NCBI GenBank assembly: GCA_021775805.1
Contig: JAJFHD010000011.1
Location: forward strand, 1-64,000
Length of the DNA stretch: 64,000 bases
Source: Alphaproteobacteria bacterium
GTDB taxonomy: Bacteria; Pseudomonadota; Alphaproteobacteria; Rhizobiales; JAJFHC01
Direction of reading: 5' to 3'
The notes beneath the pieces are model-generated. The model saw only the letters and a program-made list of their open reading frames with translations, made no database searches and was not told the origin of the DNA. Both the position numbers and the translations under genes were made by a program. Below are positions 19,638 through 28,430 of the stretch, one piece after another; position 1 is the first letter of the stretch, and each line of letters starts with the position of its first letter.

Positions 19638-20455
19638 TGCGGCTTCTTTTCCTGGGTGACGTTGTCGGCCGTGCGGCGCGCGAAGAAATCTACAAGCAAC
19701 TGCCCCGCCTGAAAGTGTCCCTGAAGGCTGATTTTGTTGTCGTCAACGGTGAAAACGCTGCGGGCGGTTTCGGCATTACGGAATCGATCTTTCACGCGCT
19801 GCTGGATGCCGGTGCAGACGTGGTGACCCTCGGTAATCACTCCTGGGACCAGCGCGAGGCACTCGTATTCATCGAGCGCGACGGCAGGCTCCTGCGCCCC
19901 GCTAACTATCCCGCCGGCACACCCGGCATGGGAGCGGGCTTGTTCGAAGCGGAAAACGGGGCCCGTGTGTTTGTCATGAATGTCTTGGGCCGGGTCTTTA
20001 TGCCGGCACTGGACGACCCGTTCGCAAGCGTCGAACGGGAACTGAGTGCATGCCCGCTGGGCCATGCCTGCGATGCAGCGATCATCGACGTTCACGCAGA
20101 GGCCACTTCGGAGAAACTCGCCATGGGTCATTTTGTCGACGGTCGGGCGTCACTTGTCGTCGGGACGCATACCCATGTGCCCACGGCCGACGGTCATGTC
20201 CTTGCCGGCGGTACGGCCTATATGACCGATGTGGGCATGTGCGGCGACTACGATTCGGTTCTGGGCATGGACAAGGAAGAGCCGCTCAACCGTTTTCTGA
20301 CGCACATCCCGCGCGGACGGTTCACACCCGCCATGGGTGATGTGACTCTCAGCGGAGTGCTGGTCGAAACCGATGATGCCACAGGTCTTGCGCGGTCGAT
20401 TGAACCGCTGCGTCTGGGGGGATGTCTGCCGGAGGCGATGCCACAGGTGAACTGA
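19637..20455 (+). CDS. YmdB-type metallophosphoesterase (TIGR00282)
   Basis: The 272-residue protein belongs to the TIGR00282/YmdB group of calcineurin-like phosphoesterases. Metal-binding residues are visible in FLGDVVGRA (residue region 4-12), VVNGENAAGGFGI, TLGNHSWDQ and GTHTHVPTADGH. Bacillus YmdB hydrolyses 2',3'-cyclic nucleotides; the role here is unknown. It is translationally coupled to fau. In related genomes I recall yebC following it; here 14.3 kb of other genes intervene. Confidence 0.85.
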   Translation: MRLLFLGDVVGRAAREEIYKQLPRLKVSLKADFVVVNGENAAGGFGITESIFHALLDAGADVVTLGNHSWDQREALVFIERDGRLLRPANYPAGTPGMGAGLFEAENGARVFVMNVLGRVFMPALDDPFASVERELSACPLGHACDAAIIDVHAEATSEKLAMGHFVDGRASLVVGTHTHVPTADGHVLAGGTAYMTDVGMCGDYDSVLGMDKEEPLNRFLTHIPRGRFTPAMGDVTLSGVLVETDDATGLARSIEPLRLGGCLPEAMPQVN

Positions 20456-20498
20456 CTCGAGGTGTCTGTCTTTAGGCTTAGCTGACACTCAACAGACC

Positions 20499-20616
20499 CT
20501 AGAGCGGGATGAGGAAAAGTGTGAGTGGTTTTCCGCCCGCATCCCGCTCCAAGATTTTGAGAGCGATCAGGTTTTATGAATTATGGTTGAATCAACCATA
20601 ATTCATCCTGATCTAG
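20499..20616. repeat. RIME-like two-hairpin intergenic repeat
   Basis: The element has two palindromes. The first pairs GAGCGGGAT (20502-20510) with ATCCCGCTC (20541-20549). The second has a perfect 15-bp stem (20576-20590 with 20592-20606), extended by GATCAGG and CCTGATC outside (20565-20571, 20607-20613). CTAG flanks both ends. The composition and the GAGGAAAAGTGT and GGTTTTCCGCCCGCATCCCGC blocks match the dispersed mosaic elements of rhizobia as I remember them. The right end runs into the stop codon of the following minus-strand gene. Confidence 0.7.
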
Positions 20617-20957
20617 CGCGAAGCGGCGGCAAAGGCGACAATCGAACCATCGGCGGCATCGGTTGCCTGCTTGACGGACACGCTTATCTCGTTAAGCCGG
20701 GTGAGGGCTTCGATTAACTCGTCAGGATTGGCGGCATCGTCGCCGGCGTCGATTTTCTGCTGAATGTCGCGGACAACGGCACTGGCATCGTTGCAGATGG
20801 CCACCAGGCCCTGCAGGTGTTCAACGGCTTCATGGGTGACGACGCTCATTTCGGAAAGCCTGCCAATATTGCGCAGTGCCATGGCGCATGTGGATGATGT
20901 CGACGGCGCTATATTGTCCACCGCCTGACTTGTTTCCCGGTTTTCTGGTTCCAACAT
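20613..20957 (-). CDS. Small helical protein of unknown function
   Basis: The 114-residue acidic protein is not recognised. It is predicted to be helical, with no signal peptide or membrane segment; residues 30-110 have a regular hydrophobic spacing that suggests a helical bundle (SVVTHEAVEHLQGLVAICN, ALTRLNEISVSVKQATDA). The stop codon TAG (20613-20615 on the complement) is made by the last bases of the adjacent repeat element, so the original C terminus may have been different. GAGG lies about 12 bases before the ATG. It is isolated between ymdB and the hydroxylase operon. It could be a fragment of a signalling protein, but no domain is evident. Confidence 0.5.
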   Translation of the reverse strand: MLEPENRETSQAVDNIAPSTSSTCAMALRNIGRLSEMSVVTHEAVEHLQGLVAICNDASAVVRDIQQKIDAGDDAANPDELIEALTRLNEISVSVKQATDAADGSIVAFAAASR

Positions 20958-21148
20958 TTGTGCTGCCTCGCTCTTGAAACTAATCGTCTGCCCTGCGCCA
21001 AAGACGCTAAACGCTGCCGGGTTAACGCTGTCTTAAAGAGATCCGCCGGCAGAGAACTTGACGGATCCGGCCGTCTTTCGCTTGAGCGACATGGGCGTCC
21101 CACGAGACATTGCAAGAATATATTTCCTGACGGCATCACAATTTTCCA

Positions 21149-21197
21149 TTTGACAACATACTTGTCGAAAATTCATAATGACAAGTATGTTGTCAAA
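21149..21197 (+). promoter_or_regulatory. Promoter with double palindromic operator (putative MarR sites)
   Basis: Two 18-base arms (21149-21166 and 21180-21197) are perfect reverse complements, separated by 13 bases. Each arm is itself a near-palindrome of the form TTGACAA-N4/5-TTGTCAA, the usual shape of a MarR-family site. A promoter is embedded: TTGACA (21150-21155), 18-base spacing and CATAAT (21174-21179). Repressor bound to either arm would cover the -35 box or the start site. The ribosome site AAGGAG follows at once and the operon ends with a marR gene, so autoregulation is the likely scheme. Confidence 0.72.
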
Positions 21198-21211
21198 TAA
21201 GGAGATTGATC

Positions 21212-22090
21212 ATGGAATCCTTCGAAGGCATGCTTCGGGCCAACGTGGAATTGCTGACATATGTGATATTCTTTGGGCTTCTCGCGGGCCTAGGGGCGAT
21301 GGAGGCGATATGGGCAATGAAAGCGGAGGGTGCGCAGCGCCGGCGCCGCTGGACGGCCAATTTTTCGTTGACTGCCGCCAACATCGTCGTCATGGGCGCC
21401 ATTCCGGTCACGGCGCTGGTCGCGGCTGACCTGGCACGGGCAAACAGTCTGGGTGTTTTTAATCTGGTGGAGATGCCTTTTGTGGTTGTCCTGGTGGGCG
21501 GTTTTCTGGCCAGGAGCCTGGTGTCCTGGGCCATACATTTCGGCTTTCACAACATTGCCGTGCTGTGGCGGGTTCACCGCGTCCATCACACCGATACGCA
21601 TCTCGACGTCTCGACCACGGTTCGGTTTCATCCCATGGAGTTTCTGGTCTCGGCTCCCCTGGTGGTGGCGACCGTCATGCTTTTTGGAATTCCGCCCGTG
21701 GTCGTGATGATGTTTGAGCTGTTCGATGCCGCCATCGCCGTGTTCAGCCACGCAAACGTCCGGCTCCCGGTCAAGCTGGACCGGTTCATGAGCCTGATTG
21801 TCGTGACCCCCAACCTTCACCGCATCCACCATTCGCCTGTGGTGCGGGAAACCAATTCAAACTATGGCGCAACCCTCGTTGTCTGGGACCAGTTGTTCGG
21901 TACGCTGCGTCAGAAACCTCCTGCCGAGCTTGCCCGGCAACCATTGGGACTGTCGGAAGTGCCTGAACCCAGTGCCCATTCCCTCTGGTTCATGCTGACA
22001 TTGCCGTTCAGGCCCTATAAGCTGAGTCCGGCAGGCGACCGAAAAAACACTCATGACAAAAGCCAACAACCCGAAGCCATCAAACCCTGA
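21212..22090 (+). CDS. Sterol desaturase/fatty acid hydroxylase superfamily membrane protein
   Basis: The 292-residue protein has about five hydrophobic helices and the histidine clusters of the membrane di-iron hydroxylase superfamily: HFGFH (109-113), HRVHH (122-126) and HRIHH (203-207), with NYGATLVVWDQLFGT following. Members use two irons and oxygen to hydroxylate or desaturate lipids, sterols or carotenoids. The ATG at 21212 has AAGGAG upstream. The gene is preceded by the double operator and overlaps the downstream marR gene by 38 bases. The lipid substrate cannot be deduced. Confidence 0.85.
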   Translation: MESFEGMLRANVELLTYVIFFGLLAGLGAMEAIWAMKAEGAQRRRRWTANFSLTAANIVVMGAIPVTALVAADLARANSLGVFNLVEMPFVVVLVGGFLARSLVSWAIHFGFHNIAVLWRVHRVHHTDTHLDVSTTVRFHPMEFLVSAPLVVATVMLFGIPPVVVMMFELFDAAIAVFSHANVRLPVKLDRFMSLIVVTPNLHRIHHSPVVRETNSNYGATLVVWDQLFGTLRQKPPAELARQPLGLSEVPEPSAHSLWFMLTLPFRPYKLSPAGDRKNTHDKSQQPEAIKP

Positions 22091-22511
22091 GACCCTTTAC
22101 CGGCTGATCGTCGAGGTCCGGGGGGCGTTCCATGACCTTGCCGAGTATGCCGACGCTCTGCATGCCGACCTCGGGGTCACCGCCGCAAGCCGAGCGGTCA
22201 TGGAATATGTGGCGGACAGGGGCCCGGACACTGTGCCCAACATAGCCAGAGTCAAGAAAGTCTCGCGTCAGCACATTCAGCAACTGGCCGATGGTCTGGT
22301 TGCGTCGGGTCTGGCCCAATGGCAGGACAATCCGCAACATAAGCGGTCCAGACTGCTGCAGTTGAGTCCCAAGGGGCATGACCGGTTTGCAGAAATCCGT
22401 CGTCGGGAAGCTGTTGCGCTCTCAGCTCTGGCGGGACAACTTGAAGGCCTGAATGTGGCCTGTGCGGCAGACACACTTGCCGAGGTTCGTCACGCCCTGG
22501 GTGCTATGTGA
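22053..22511 (+). CDS. MarR-family transcriptional regulator
   Basis: The 152-residue protein fits the MarR winged-helix fold: N-terminal dimer helices, the recognition region VPNIARVKKVSRQHIQQLADGLVASGL (about residues 68-95) and the wing with DNPQHKRSRLLQLSPKG. MarR proteins are usually repressors released by small lipophilic ligands. It starts inside the end of the hydroxylase gene, so the two are translationally linked. The palindromes at 21149-21197 are the obvious candidate targets. The ligand may be the hydroxylase substrate or product, an inference only. Confidence 0.85.
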   Translation: MTKANNPKPSNPETLYRLIVEVRGAFHDLAEYADALHADLGVTAASRAVMEYVADRGPDTVPNIARVKKVSRQHIQQLADGLVASGLAQWQDNPQHKRSRLLQLSPKGHDRFAEIRRREAVALSALAGQLEGLNVACAADTLAEVRHALGAM

Positions 22512-22614
22512 AAACAGGATCCGCCCCATCAAATGGTTTAGCGTGATCGAATGAAGTCCTTGCGCCGGGAACCGTCGGCCGGGTACGGCTTACGGGCGTT
22601 GCAGCCGATGCCGC

Positions 22615-23043
22615 TCAATCCAGATCGACCTTGCCGCTACGGTTCTTCTTCACGGTGGCACGCTTGGCTTTTCCCGCAAGCCTACGCTTTTTTGAGCCAA
22701 GCGTGGGTCGTGTCGCTATGCGGTGTTTGGGGACCCGGCAGGCTTCCAGGATTATCCTCCTGAGCCGTTTCAGGGCGTCGCGGCGATTGGCCTCCTGTGT
22801 CCGGTGGCGTTCGGCAATCACGATGAGGGCGCCGCCCTTTGTAAGACGGCTGTCGCCACTGTTCAGAATGTTTTTCTTCACCCTTTCCGGGAGGGATGTT
22901 GACGTGCACACGTTGAACCTGAGCTGAACCGCCGTGGCCACCTTGTTGGCGTTTTGTCCGCCCGGACCGCTGGAGCGAACAAACTTTTCCTCGAGTTCAT
23001 CGTCCGACAGCGAAATTGTGTCTGTTATCTGAACGCTGGGCAT
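22615..23043 (-). CDS. arfB: Ribosome-rescue peptidyl-tRNA hydrolase ArfB
   Basis: The 142-residue protein has the release-factor domain with GGQ at residues 28-30 (SSGPGGQNANKVATAV) and a basic C-terminal tail (KKRRLAGKAKRATVKK) that enters the empty mRNA channel. ArfB frees ribosomes stalled at the end of broken mRNAs. The start at 23043 (MPSVQITD) fits the family; the frame runs 46 codons further upstream without similarity. It is the only recognised translation-quality gene close to the RNA-repair island, which is suggestive but unproven. Confidence 0.9.
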   Translation of the reverse strand: MPSVQITDTISLSDDELEEKFVRSSGPGGQNANKVATAVQLRFNVCTSTSLPERVKKNILNSGDSRLTKGGALIVIAERHRTQEANRRDALKRLRRIILEACRVPKHRIATRPTLGSKKRRLAGKAKRATVKKNRSGKVDLD

Positions 23044-23270
23044 CGAGGGAATCCTATCAGAAATTCCAATTGGACGTGCACAAATGCGGTAGACTGGCTG
23101 GGCGCGCAGCTGTCGTTTTCGAGACCGGTCTCCGTGTACGGTCACCTTCGCTGGCGATCGCTTACCAATTGGTTTGCGCAAATTGATTTGTATTCCATGC
23201 CTGCAGGTTCGATGTTTCAGGCAGGTAAGGCGATGAACGAACCTGGCTGCTCTACCGGTCGACCAAGGAC

Positions 23271-24884
23271 GTGGTGAGAACGATGCAAAAGCCGTCTGGA
23301 AAGGACACTAACGCAGCGGTTGCGGTGCTCGAACACCTGTCGGGCCCGTCGATGGGGACCGACACGCTGCTTTACAGCGACCAGCTCGATGTCCGTCTCG
23401 AACCGGACCGGCTGCTGACCGTGGAGCCTTCGCCTGCAGCACCGCAGGAAAACGAAGCGAACGGCAGACTGATCGCCCGTCTGGCGCGCGCCGGCGGAAC
23501 GTTCCGGATGGAAGCCGTCAACGGCCCGGTCTGGGTTAACGGGCGTCTGGTCGAAGTCGCCGAGTTGCACGATGCGGATATCATCGAGTTCGGCGAGAAG
23601 GGTCCGTTGTCCCGGTTTCGCCTGATCGACGTTTCCGCCCATCCCCGCCGGTATTTCTCCGACATCTGCGACGACTGCTGGGATTATGTTCGCACCAGCC
23701 GGAGGCCCGCACCAAGGCGTGTGGCAAATGCCGTCGGCCGGGGCGTTGCCAGGGTCGCGAGCGAAACCACGGTCCTGTTTCGAACCGGTATCGTGTTCGC
23801 GTTGATCCTGCTGGGATACATCACGTACCAGCAATACTCGATCAACCAGATGCAACAGGCCGCTCTGACCGCAAGCCGGGGGCAGATCGAGAACTATGCC
23901 CAGACCTTGGCGCGCATTCGCCAGGAAGCCCTGACGCCGTCGGACCTGGCACAATTGAAGGAAACATTCGCCCGCGATCTCAGTGAGAGTGCCGGCAGGC
24001 TTGAAGTCCTCGAGAGACGATCGGTGTCAACTGAAACGGTGATCCGAAATTCAGCGTCCTCGGTCGTTTTCCTGCAGGGTGCTTATGGTTACCGGGATCC
24101 CTCGTCGGGACACATCATGCGTCTTGTGGTCGGCCCCGACGGCAAACAGCTTGTCGGACCGACGGGGGCACCCCTGCTGAGGCTCGGCGGCAACGGCCCT
24201 CCGGCCGAACGCAACTACACCGGCACGGGATTTGCCATTTCCGATGGCTCCGTTCTGGTGACAAACCGTCATGTGGCTGTGCCCTGGAAGTCGGACGACA
24301 GCACTTCCGGTGCTTTGCCCAACGGGCTTGAGCCCTTCCTGATAAAGCTGATCGCCTATGCGCCGGACTCGCGGGACACGCGGCTGGTGGAGTTGCTCAA
24401 GGTGTCGGGAGATACCGATCTGGCGCTGCTGCGGCTGGCGTCCGGCGAACAGCCGCTGGTTCCCCTGCGGATCGCCAAAGGACCGGCGGCCCAGGGTGGT
24501 ACCGTCATCGTCATGGGGTACCCGACAGGTCTTCGCTCCATGCTTGCGCGAGCCGGGCCGTCGTTTGTTGAAGAGCTGCAACGATCGAAGGCGACCGGGT
24601 TCTGGGATGTTGCCAAACGGCTTGCGGAAATGAACATGATCAAGCCCCTGGCCAGTTTAGGCATCGTCGCCCAGGTCACGGCCAATTTTCTGGTTTACGA
24701 TGCTGCAACCACACACGGAGGCAGCGGTGGGCCAGTCCTCAATTCGCAGGGCGAGGTTGTTGCCGTCAATGCCGCCATCCTGAAGGACTACGACGGTTCC
24801 AACCTCGGCGTTCCGGCAAAGTGGCTTCATAAACTGATAGCCGAAGCCGGAATACAACTGAACGCGCAACTCAACACACAGTGA
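23271..24884 (+). CDS. FHA-like / membrane / trypsin-like protease fusion
   Basis: The 537-residue protein has three parts. Residues about 30-122 look like a forkhead-associated (FHA) domain, ending in GPVWVNGRLVEVAELHDADI. A single membrane helix lies at about 168-187, followed by a coiled coil (195-250). Residues 260-530 form a trypsin-like domain with the triad His334 (TNRHVA), Asp383 (DTDLALL) and Ser485 (GGSGGP). This puts the FHA part in the cytoplasm and the protease in the periplasm, so it could carry a phosphothreonine signal across the membrane or cleave envelope proteins. A GTG at 23271 is used; ATG at 23283 is also possible. No PDZ domain is visible. Confidence 0.72.
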   Translation: MVRTMQKPSGKDTNAAVAVLEHLSGPSMGTDTLLYSDQLDVRLEPDRLLTVEPSPAAPQENEANGRLIARLARAGGTFRMEAVNGPVWVNGRLVEVAELHDADIIEFGEKGPLSRFRLIDVSAHPRRYFSDICDDCWDYVRTSRRPAPRRVANAVGRGVARVASETTVLFRTGIVFALILLGYITYQQYSINQMQQAALTASRGQIENYAQTLARIRQEALTPSDLAQLKETFARDLSESAGRLEVLERRSVSTETVIRNSASSVVFLQGAYGYRDPSSGHIMRLVVGPDGKQLVGPTGAPLLRLGGNGPPAERNYTGTGFAISDGSVLVTNRHVAVPWKSDDSTSGALPNGLEPFLIKLIAYAPDSRDTRLVELLKVSGDTDLALLRLASGEQPLVPLRIAKGPAAQGGTVIVMGYPTGLRSMLARAGPSFVEELQRSKATGFWDVAKRLAEMNMIKPLASLGIVAQVTANFLVYDAATTHGGSGGPVLNSQGEVVAVNAAILKDYDGSNLGVPAKWLHKLIAEAGIQLNAQLNTQ

Positions 24885-24951
24885 CGGCCGGCGCGCTTCT
24901 TGTTGCCAGATCCATTGGCCCTGAGGGGGCGGTCCTTTTAAGGTGCCACCC

Positions 24952-25722
24952 ATGACAGTGCAGAGCGTTGATCTGCCGGACAATCGATGGAATAACGCTG
25001 TCATGACGATAGCAGAATCACCCCAGCACATCGGCATCGTGGCGTGCTCTGCCGAAGGGGCCGCGCTGTGCTACCGGACCATTTGCTCTGAAGGCTCACG
25101 GCTTCTGGGGGCACATACCCATCCGGAAATCTCAATGCATACGCCGTCGCTCAGCGATTACGTGGAATGCCTGGAGAACGCCGATCTGCGAGGGGTCGGA
25201 GCGCTGATGCTGGCGTCGGCGGAAAAACTCAAGAAGTGCGGCGCGGATTTTCTGATCTGCCCCGACAACACGATCCATCAGGCGATGTCCCTTGTCGAGA
25301 AGCAATCGCCGCTTCCCTGGCTGCATATCGCCGACGTGGTTGCCGGCGAAGCCGCAATCCGCGGATACAAGAAACTTGCCTTGACGGGAACGCGTTGGCT
25401 TGTCGACAGCGATGTCTATCCGGCCAAATTGTCCGCGCGCGGGCTGGAGTGCGTCAGGCCGGACCCGGCCGACGGCATCGAAATCAACCGGATAATCATG
25501 GATGAACTGGTCAACGGTGTCTTCAATCCCGAGGCCCTTGTCACATTCCAGCGTGTGGTCGAAGAGTTGAAGGGGCAGGGCTGCGATGGCGTGATTCTCG
25601 GCTGCACCGAAATTCCCCTTATCCTGCATGACGGAAACTCGCCCCTGCCCACCCTCGACTCGACCCGCCTGCTGGCGCGCGCCGCGCTGCACAGGGCTGT
25701 CGGCATCGAAGGACAGCCTTGA
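24952..25722 (+). CDS. Aspartate/glutamate racemase-family protein
   Basis: The 256-residue protein belongs to the cofactor-independent Asp/Glu racemase superfamily. The two catalytic cysteines are Cys103 in CPDNTIH and Cys218 in GCTEIPL, and the N-terminal HIGIVACS matches the first strand. It may racemise aspartate, glutamate or a related acid. The ATG at 24952 has AAGG eight bases upstream. It overlaps the start of the carrier gene by one base (TGATG), so enzyme and transporter probably handle the same compound. Confidence 0.8.
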   Translation: MTVQSVDLPDNRWNNAVMTIAESPQHIGIVACSAEGAALCYRTICSEGSRLLGAHTHPEISMHTPSLSDYVECLENADLRGVGALMLASAEKLKKCGADFLICPDNTIHQAMSLVEKQSPLPWLHIADVVAGEAAIRGYKKLALTGTRWLVDSDVYPAKLSARGLECVRPDPADGIEINRIIMDELVNGVFNPEALVTFQRVVEELKGQGCDGVILGCTEIPLILHDGNSPLPTLDSTRLLARAALHRAVGIEGQP

Positions 25723-26663
25723 TGGCGGTTCTTGCGTGGATAGGGCGACAACGGGCGCGTGCGGTGGCAGCGGTCCTCGTGCTCGCCATCCTGACGCCGC
25801 CGCTCGGGGCGGTGCTCAAACCGTACCTCACGGAAGCGGTGATCGTGCTGCTCTGCATTGCGTTCCTGCGTATCGACGTGACCGCCTTTCAGATATACCT
25901 GCGGCGGCCGCGGCTTGTCCTGGCGGCGTCCGTCTGGACGATGATCGCGGTCCCCATCCTGTTCGCACTGGGGTGCCGGCTCTTCGGTGTCAACGACGGC
26001 GGGCCGGCCCTGTACACAGGGCTGATGCTGCAGGCGGTGGCCTCTCCCATGATGGCCGCGCCGGCCCTGGCCGCACTGATGGGGCTGGACGGGACGCTGG
26101 TCCTGGTTACGCTTGTGATCAGTACGGTTGCGACACCGCTGACCGCACCGGTGTTTGCGGCGCTTTTCGGTCTCGATCTTGCCCTGTCGCCGACGGCATT
26201 GGGTTTGAAACTTATGGCCATCCTGGCGGGATCGGCGCTTGTCGGTCTATTGCTCCGGAGGGTTATCGGAAGCGAGAGAGTTGTCGGATTTCGAGACGAA
26301 ATAGACGGGATCAATCTTGTCGTCATGTTCGTGTTCGCGTCGGCGGCGATCGGGGAGGTCGGCGTTGTGTTTCTCGAACAGCCCCTGTTGATGAGCGGGC
26401 TGGTGATCCTGGCGTTTATTGTTTTCGCGCTGTTGCTGATCGTGACGACGACGGTTTTTGCCGCAAGCGGCGTGGAGCGCGCGTTTGCGGTCGGCATGAT
26501 GACGTCACAGCGCAACATGGGTCTGATGATTGCGGGGGTGGGCGGTGCGGTCCCGGAACTGACCTGGCTTTACTTCGCCGCTGCACAATTTCCGATCCAC
26601 CTGTCGCCCCTGCTGCTGCGGCCGGTGGCCAGACTGATGGAGCGGCGGAAAGTCGAATTTTGA
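25722..26663 (+). CDS. BASS/SBF-like sodium-coupled carrier
   Basis: The 313-residue protein is almost entirely hydrophobic with about nine to ten membrane helices in two similar halves. The pattern resembles the bile acid:sodium symporter (SBF/BASS) group: a motif with paired helices around PALAALMGLDGTL and a later VGMMTSQRNMGL segment with the crossing-helix proline and glycine residues. BASS proteins import organic acids with sodium. It is translationally coupled to the racemase-like gene, so the substrate is probably an organic or amino acid. Family assignment is moderate. Confidence 0.65.
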   Translation: MAVLAWIGRQRARAVAAVLVLAILTPPLGAVLKPYLTEAVIVLLCIAFLRIDVTAFQIYLRRPRLVLAASVWTMIAVPILFALGCRLFGVNDGGPALYTGLMLQAVASPMMAAPALAALMGLDGTLVLVTLVISTVATPLTAPVFAALFGLDLALSPTALGLKLMAILAGSALVGLLLRRVIGSERVVGFRDEIDGINLVVMFVFASAAIGEVGVVFLEQPLLMSGLVILAFIVFALLLIVTTTVFAASGVERAFAVGMMTSQRNMGLMIAGVGGAVPELTWLYFAAAQFPIHLSPLLLRPVARLMERRKVEF

Positions 26664-26668
26664 CCAGA

Positions 26669-28261
26669 TCAGGTTTGCACCGACGCCCAATCAAGACCGA
26701 AGCGAGCCAGGTATTTTCTGAGGCGGTCGGCGTCGTTCGATGTTTTTCTGCGCTTGCGAGACGCTGAAAACAGGCCTCTGCCCGCGTCACTCAACGTTCT
26801 CGAACGACGGCACGCTTTTATCACGTGTGCGAGTTGAACCTGGTCGAAAGGGTCGATCCCGTCCATCGCTTCTCTGGACAAGGCGGAGACCAGGACATCA
26901 TGATCGTTGCTGACGGGTTCGTCTTGCCACCGTGCCGTCAACCTGTCGACTTCAGCGGCGACAACCTCTTCGGTGATGCGTCCGGATGAGGCAAGCGTCG
27001 CCATGCGCGTGACGGCAGCGCCCAGATCGCGAAAATTTCCGTTCCAGCTCGAACCGCTGTCGGTCGCAAACGACATGAACCGGGCCTGGGCTTCCTTGTT
27101 GAAGGTGATGCGGTCGCCGGTTCTCTCTGCATGCCGGTGCAGTTCGAACTCGAGGTTCGGTTCGATGTCCTGTCGCCGTTGGGCCAGGCCCGGCAGTTTG
27201 AAAGTCCACAGGTCAAGGCGGGCGAGAAGGTCTTCGCGAAACCGGCCGGCGCGGACTTCTGCGATCAGATCGCGATTGGTGCCGGCGATAAGTGAAAAGT
27301 CGCTAACCTGTTCTGTGTCGGCGCCAAGGGGCAGAAAGCGCTTTTCTTCGATCGCGCGCAACAGCATGGCCTGTTCGTCGAGGCCCAGTTCTCCAATTTC
27401 GTCAAGAAACATCATGCCGCGATGAGCGGCCTTGAGCAGGCCCCGACGATCGGTTGTCGCACCGGTGAAGGCACCCTTGACATGACCGAACAGCGTCGAC
27501 ATCGCCTGATCGCCGCGCAGTGTCGCGCAGTTGACTTCGACCAGGTCGGCTTTGACACGGTGGCGTGCCTTCTTGAGTTCGTAGATCCGCCTAGCAAGAT
27601 GTGTCTTGCCGGCCCCCGTGGGGCCGGTGAGCAGGATCGGTGCGTCCGAACGCACCACAACCTGCTCGATCTGTTCGATCATCTGATTGAAGTCGCCGTT
27701 GCGGGTCTGGACGCCGGACTTCAGGAAAGAGGCGCCTTCTTCGCGGTCCCGCTTGAACCTGACTGCGATTTGGTCATAGCGCGACAGATCAAGATCGATC
27801 ACGGAATAGCCGCCGGGACCGCCTTGCGCCCACTTTCGCGGCGGAGATATCTGCAGAAGCCGCCCCGGTATGTGGCGCGCTTCCGTCAGCAGGAACATGC
27901 AAATCTGCGCAACGTGCGTGCCGGTGGTAATTTGAACCAGATAATCCTCAGTGTCGGGGTCGAAATCATAGCCGGATGAAAAGCCGTGGAGGCTGGAATA
28001 GACTTCCTCGAAGTCCCACGGGTCACGAAGCGGCAGATTGTGGGAGCGGATTTCGGTTTCCGGAGAAATCCGCCTGATGTCCCGGGTCACGGAGTCGCCC
28101 AACCTGGCATGCGCAGGATCAAGCAACATTTCATAACGGTCGATCAGCAGGTCAGCGTGTTGGCACACGGCAACACTCGGACGCCAGCGGTTCCAGCGGT
28201 CAGGGCCACGCCCCTTGTCCAAGGTCGTGCCAAGAAAACCAAATACAACGGTTCGGCGCAT
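26669..28261 (-). CDS. rtcR: RtcR, sigma-54 activator of RNA repair genes
   Basis: The 530-residue protein matches RtcR. Residues 1-180 form the CARF (CRISPR-associated Rossmann fold) sensor, with ITTGTH at 111-116. Residues about 190-430 form the AAA+ domain with Walker A GPTGAGKT (213-220), GAFTGA (263-268), which contacts sigma-54, Walker B MMFLDEIGE and arginines in RFREDLLARL. The C terminus (about 480-530) is the DNA-binding helix-turn-helix. In enterobacteria the CARF domain holds the activator silent until RNA fragments with cyclic phosphate ends bind. The gene is divergent from rsr, with an AT-rich 220-base intergenic region. Confidence 0.92.
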   Translation of the reverse strand: MRRTVVFGFLGTTLDKGRGPDRWNRWRPSVAVCQHADLLIDRYEMLLDPAHARLGDSVTRDIRRISPETEIRSHNLPLRDPWDFEEVYSSLHGFSSGYDFDPDTEDYLVQITTGTHVAQICMFLLTEARHIPGRLLQISPPRKWAQGGPGGYSVIDLDLSRYDQIAVRFKRDREEGASFLKSGVQTRNGDFNQMIEQIEQVVVRSDAPILLTGPTGAGKTHLARRIYELKKARHRVKADLVEVNCATLRGDQAMSTLFGHVKGAFTGATTDRRGLLKAAHRGMMFLDEIGELGLDEQAMLLRAIEEKRFLPLGADTEQVSDFSLIAGTNRDLIAEVRAGRFREDLLARLDLWTFKLPGLAQRRQDIEPNLEFELHRHAERTGDRITFNKEAQARFMSFATDSGSSWNGNFRDLGAAVTRMATLASSGRITEEVVAAEVDRLTARWQDEPVSNDHDVLVSALSREAMDGIDPFDQVQLAHVIKACRRSRTLSDAGRGLFSASRKRRKTSNDADRLRKYLARFGLDWASVQT

Positions 28262-28415
28262 TTGTTATTCTATCTGTTCATATAAATTACGATATTTTGC
28301 TATAGTATTTTTTCGAATATTGCAACCTTGTGCGATTGCTTCGCGATCTGGTTTGAAGTTTCTTTTCCATATGAATCAACGCGTTAATCGTGAGAATTGC
28401 CGCGCACATCGATTC

Positions 28416-28430
28416 TGGCACGTTGTTTGA
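28416..28430 (+). promoter_or_regulatory. Sigma-54 (RpoN) promoter of the RNA-repair operon
   Basis: TGGCACG at 28416-28422 and TTGA at 28427-28430, separated by four bases, match the -24/-12 consensus TGGCACG-N4-TTGC in all but the last base. It lies 52 bases before the rsr start and faces away from rtcR, exactly where an RtcR-dependent promoter should be. The upstream stretch (28262-28380) is unusually AT-rich for this genome and could bind IHF or RtcR. No clear RtcR palindrome was identified. Confidence 0.8.

Noticed and set aside
25628..26767. Alternative long plus-strand frame over the racemase and carrier genes
   Set aside because: Arginine- and proline-rich shadow frame; the overlapping genes have clear family motifs.
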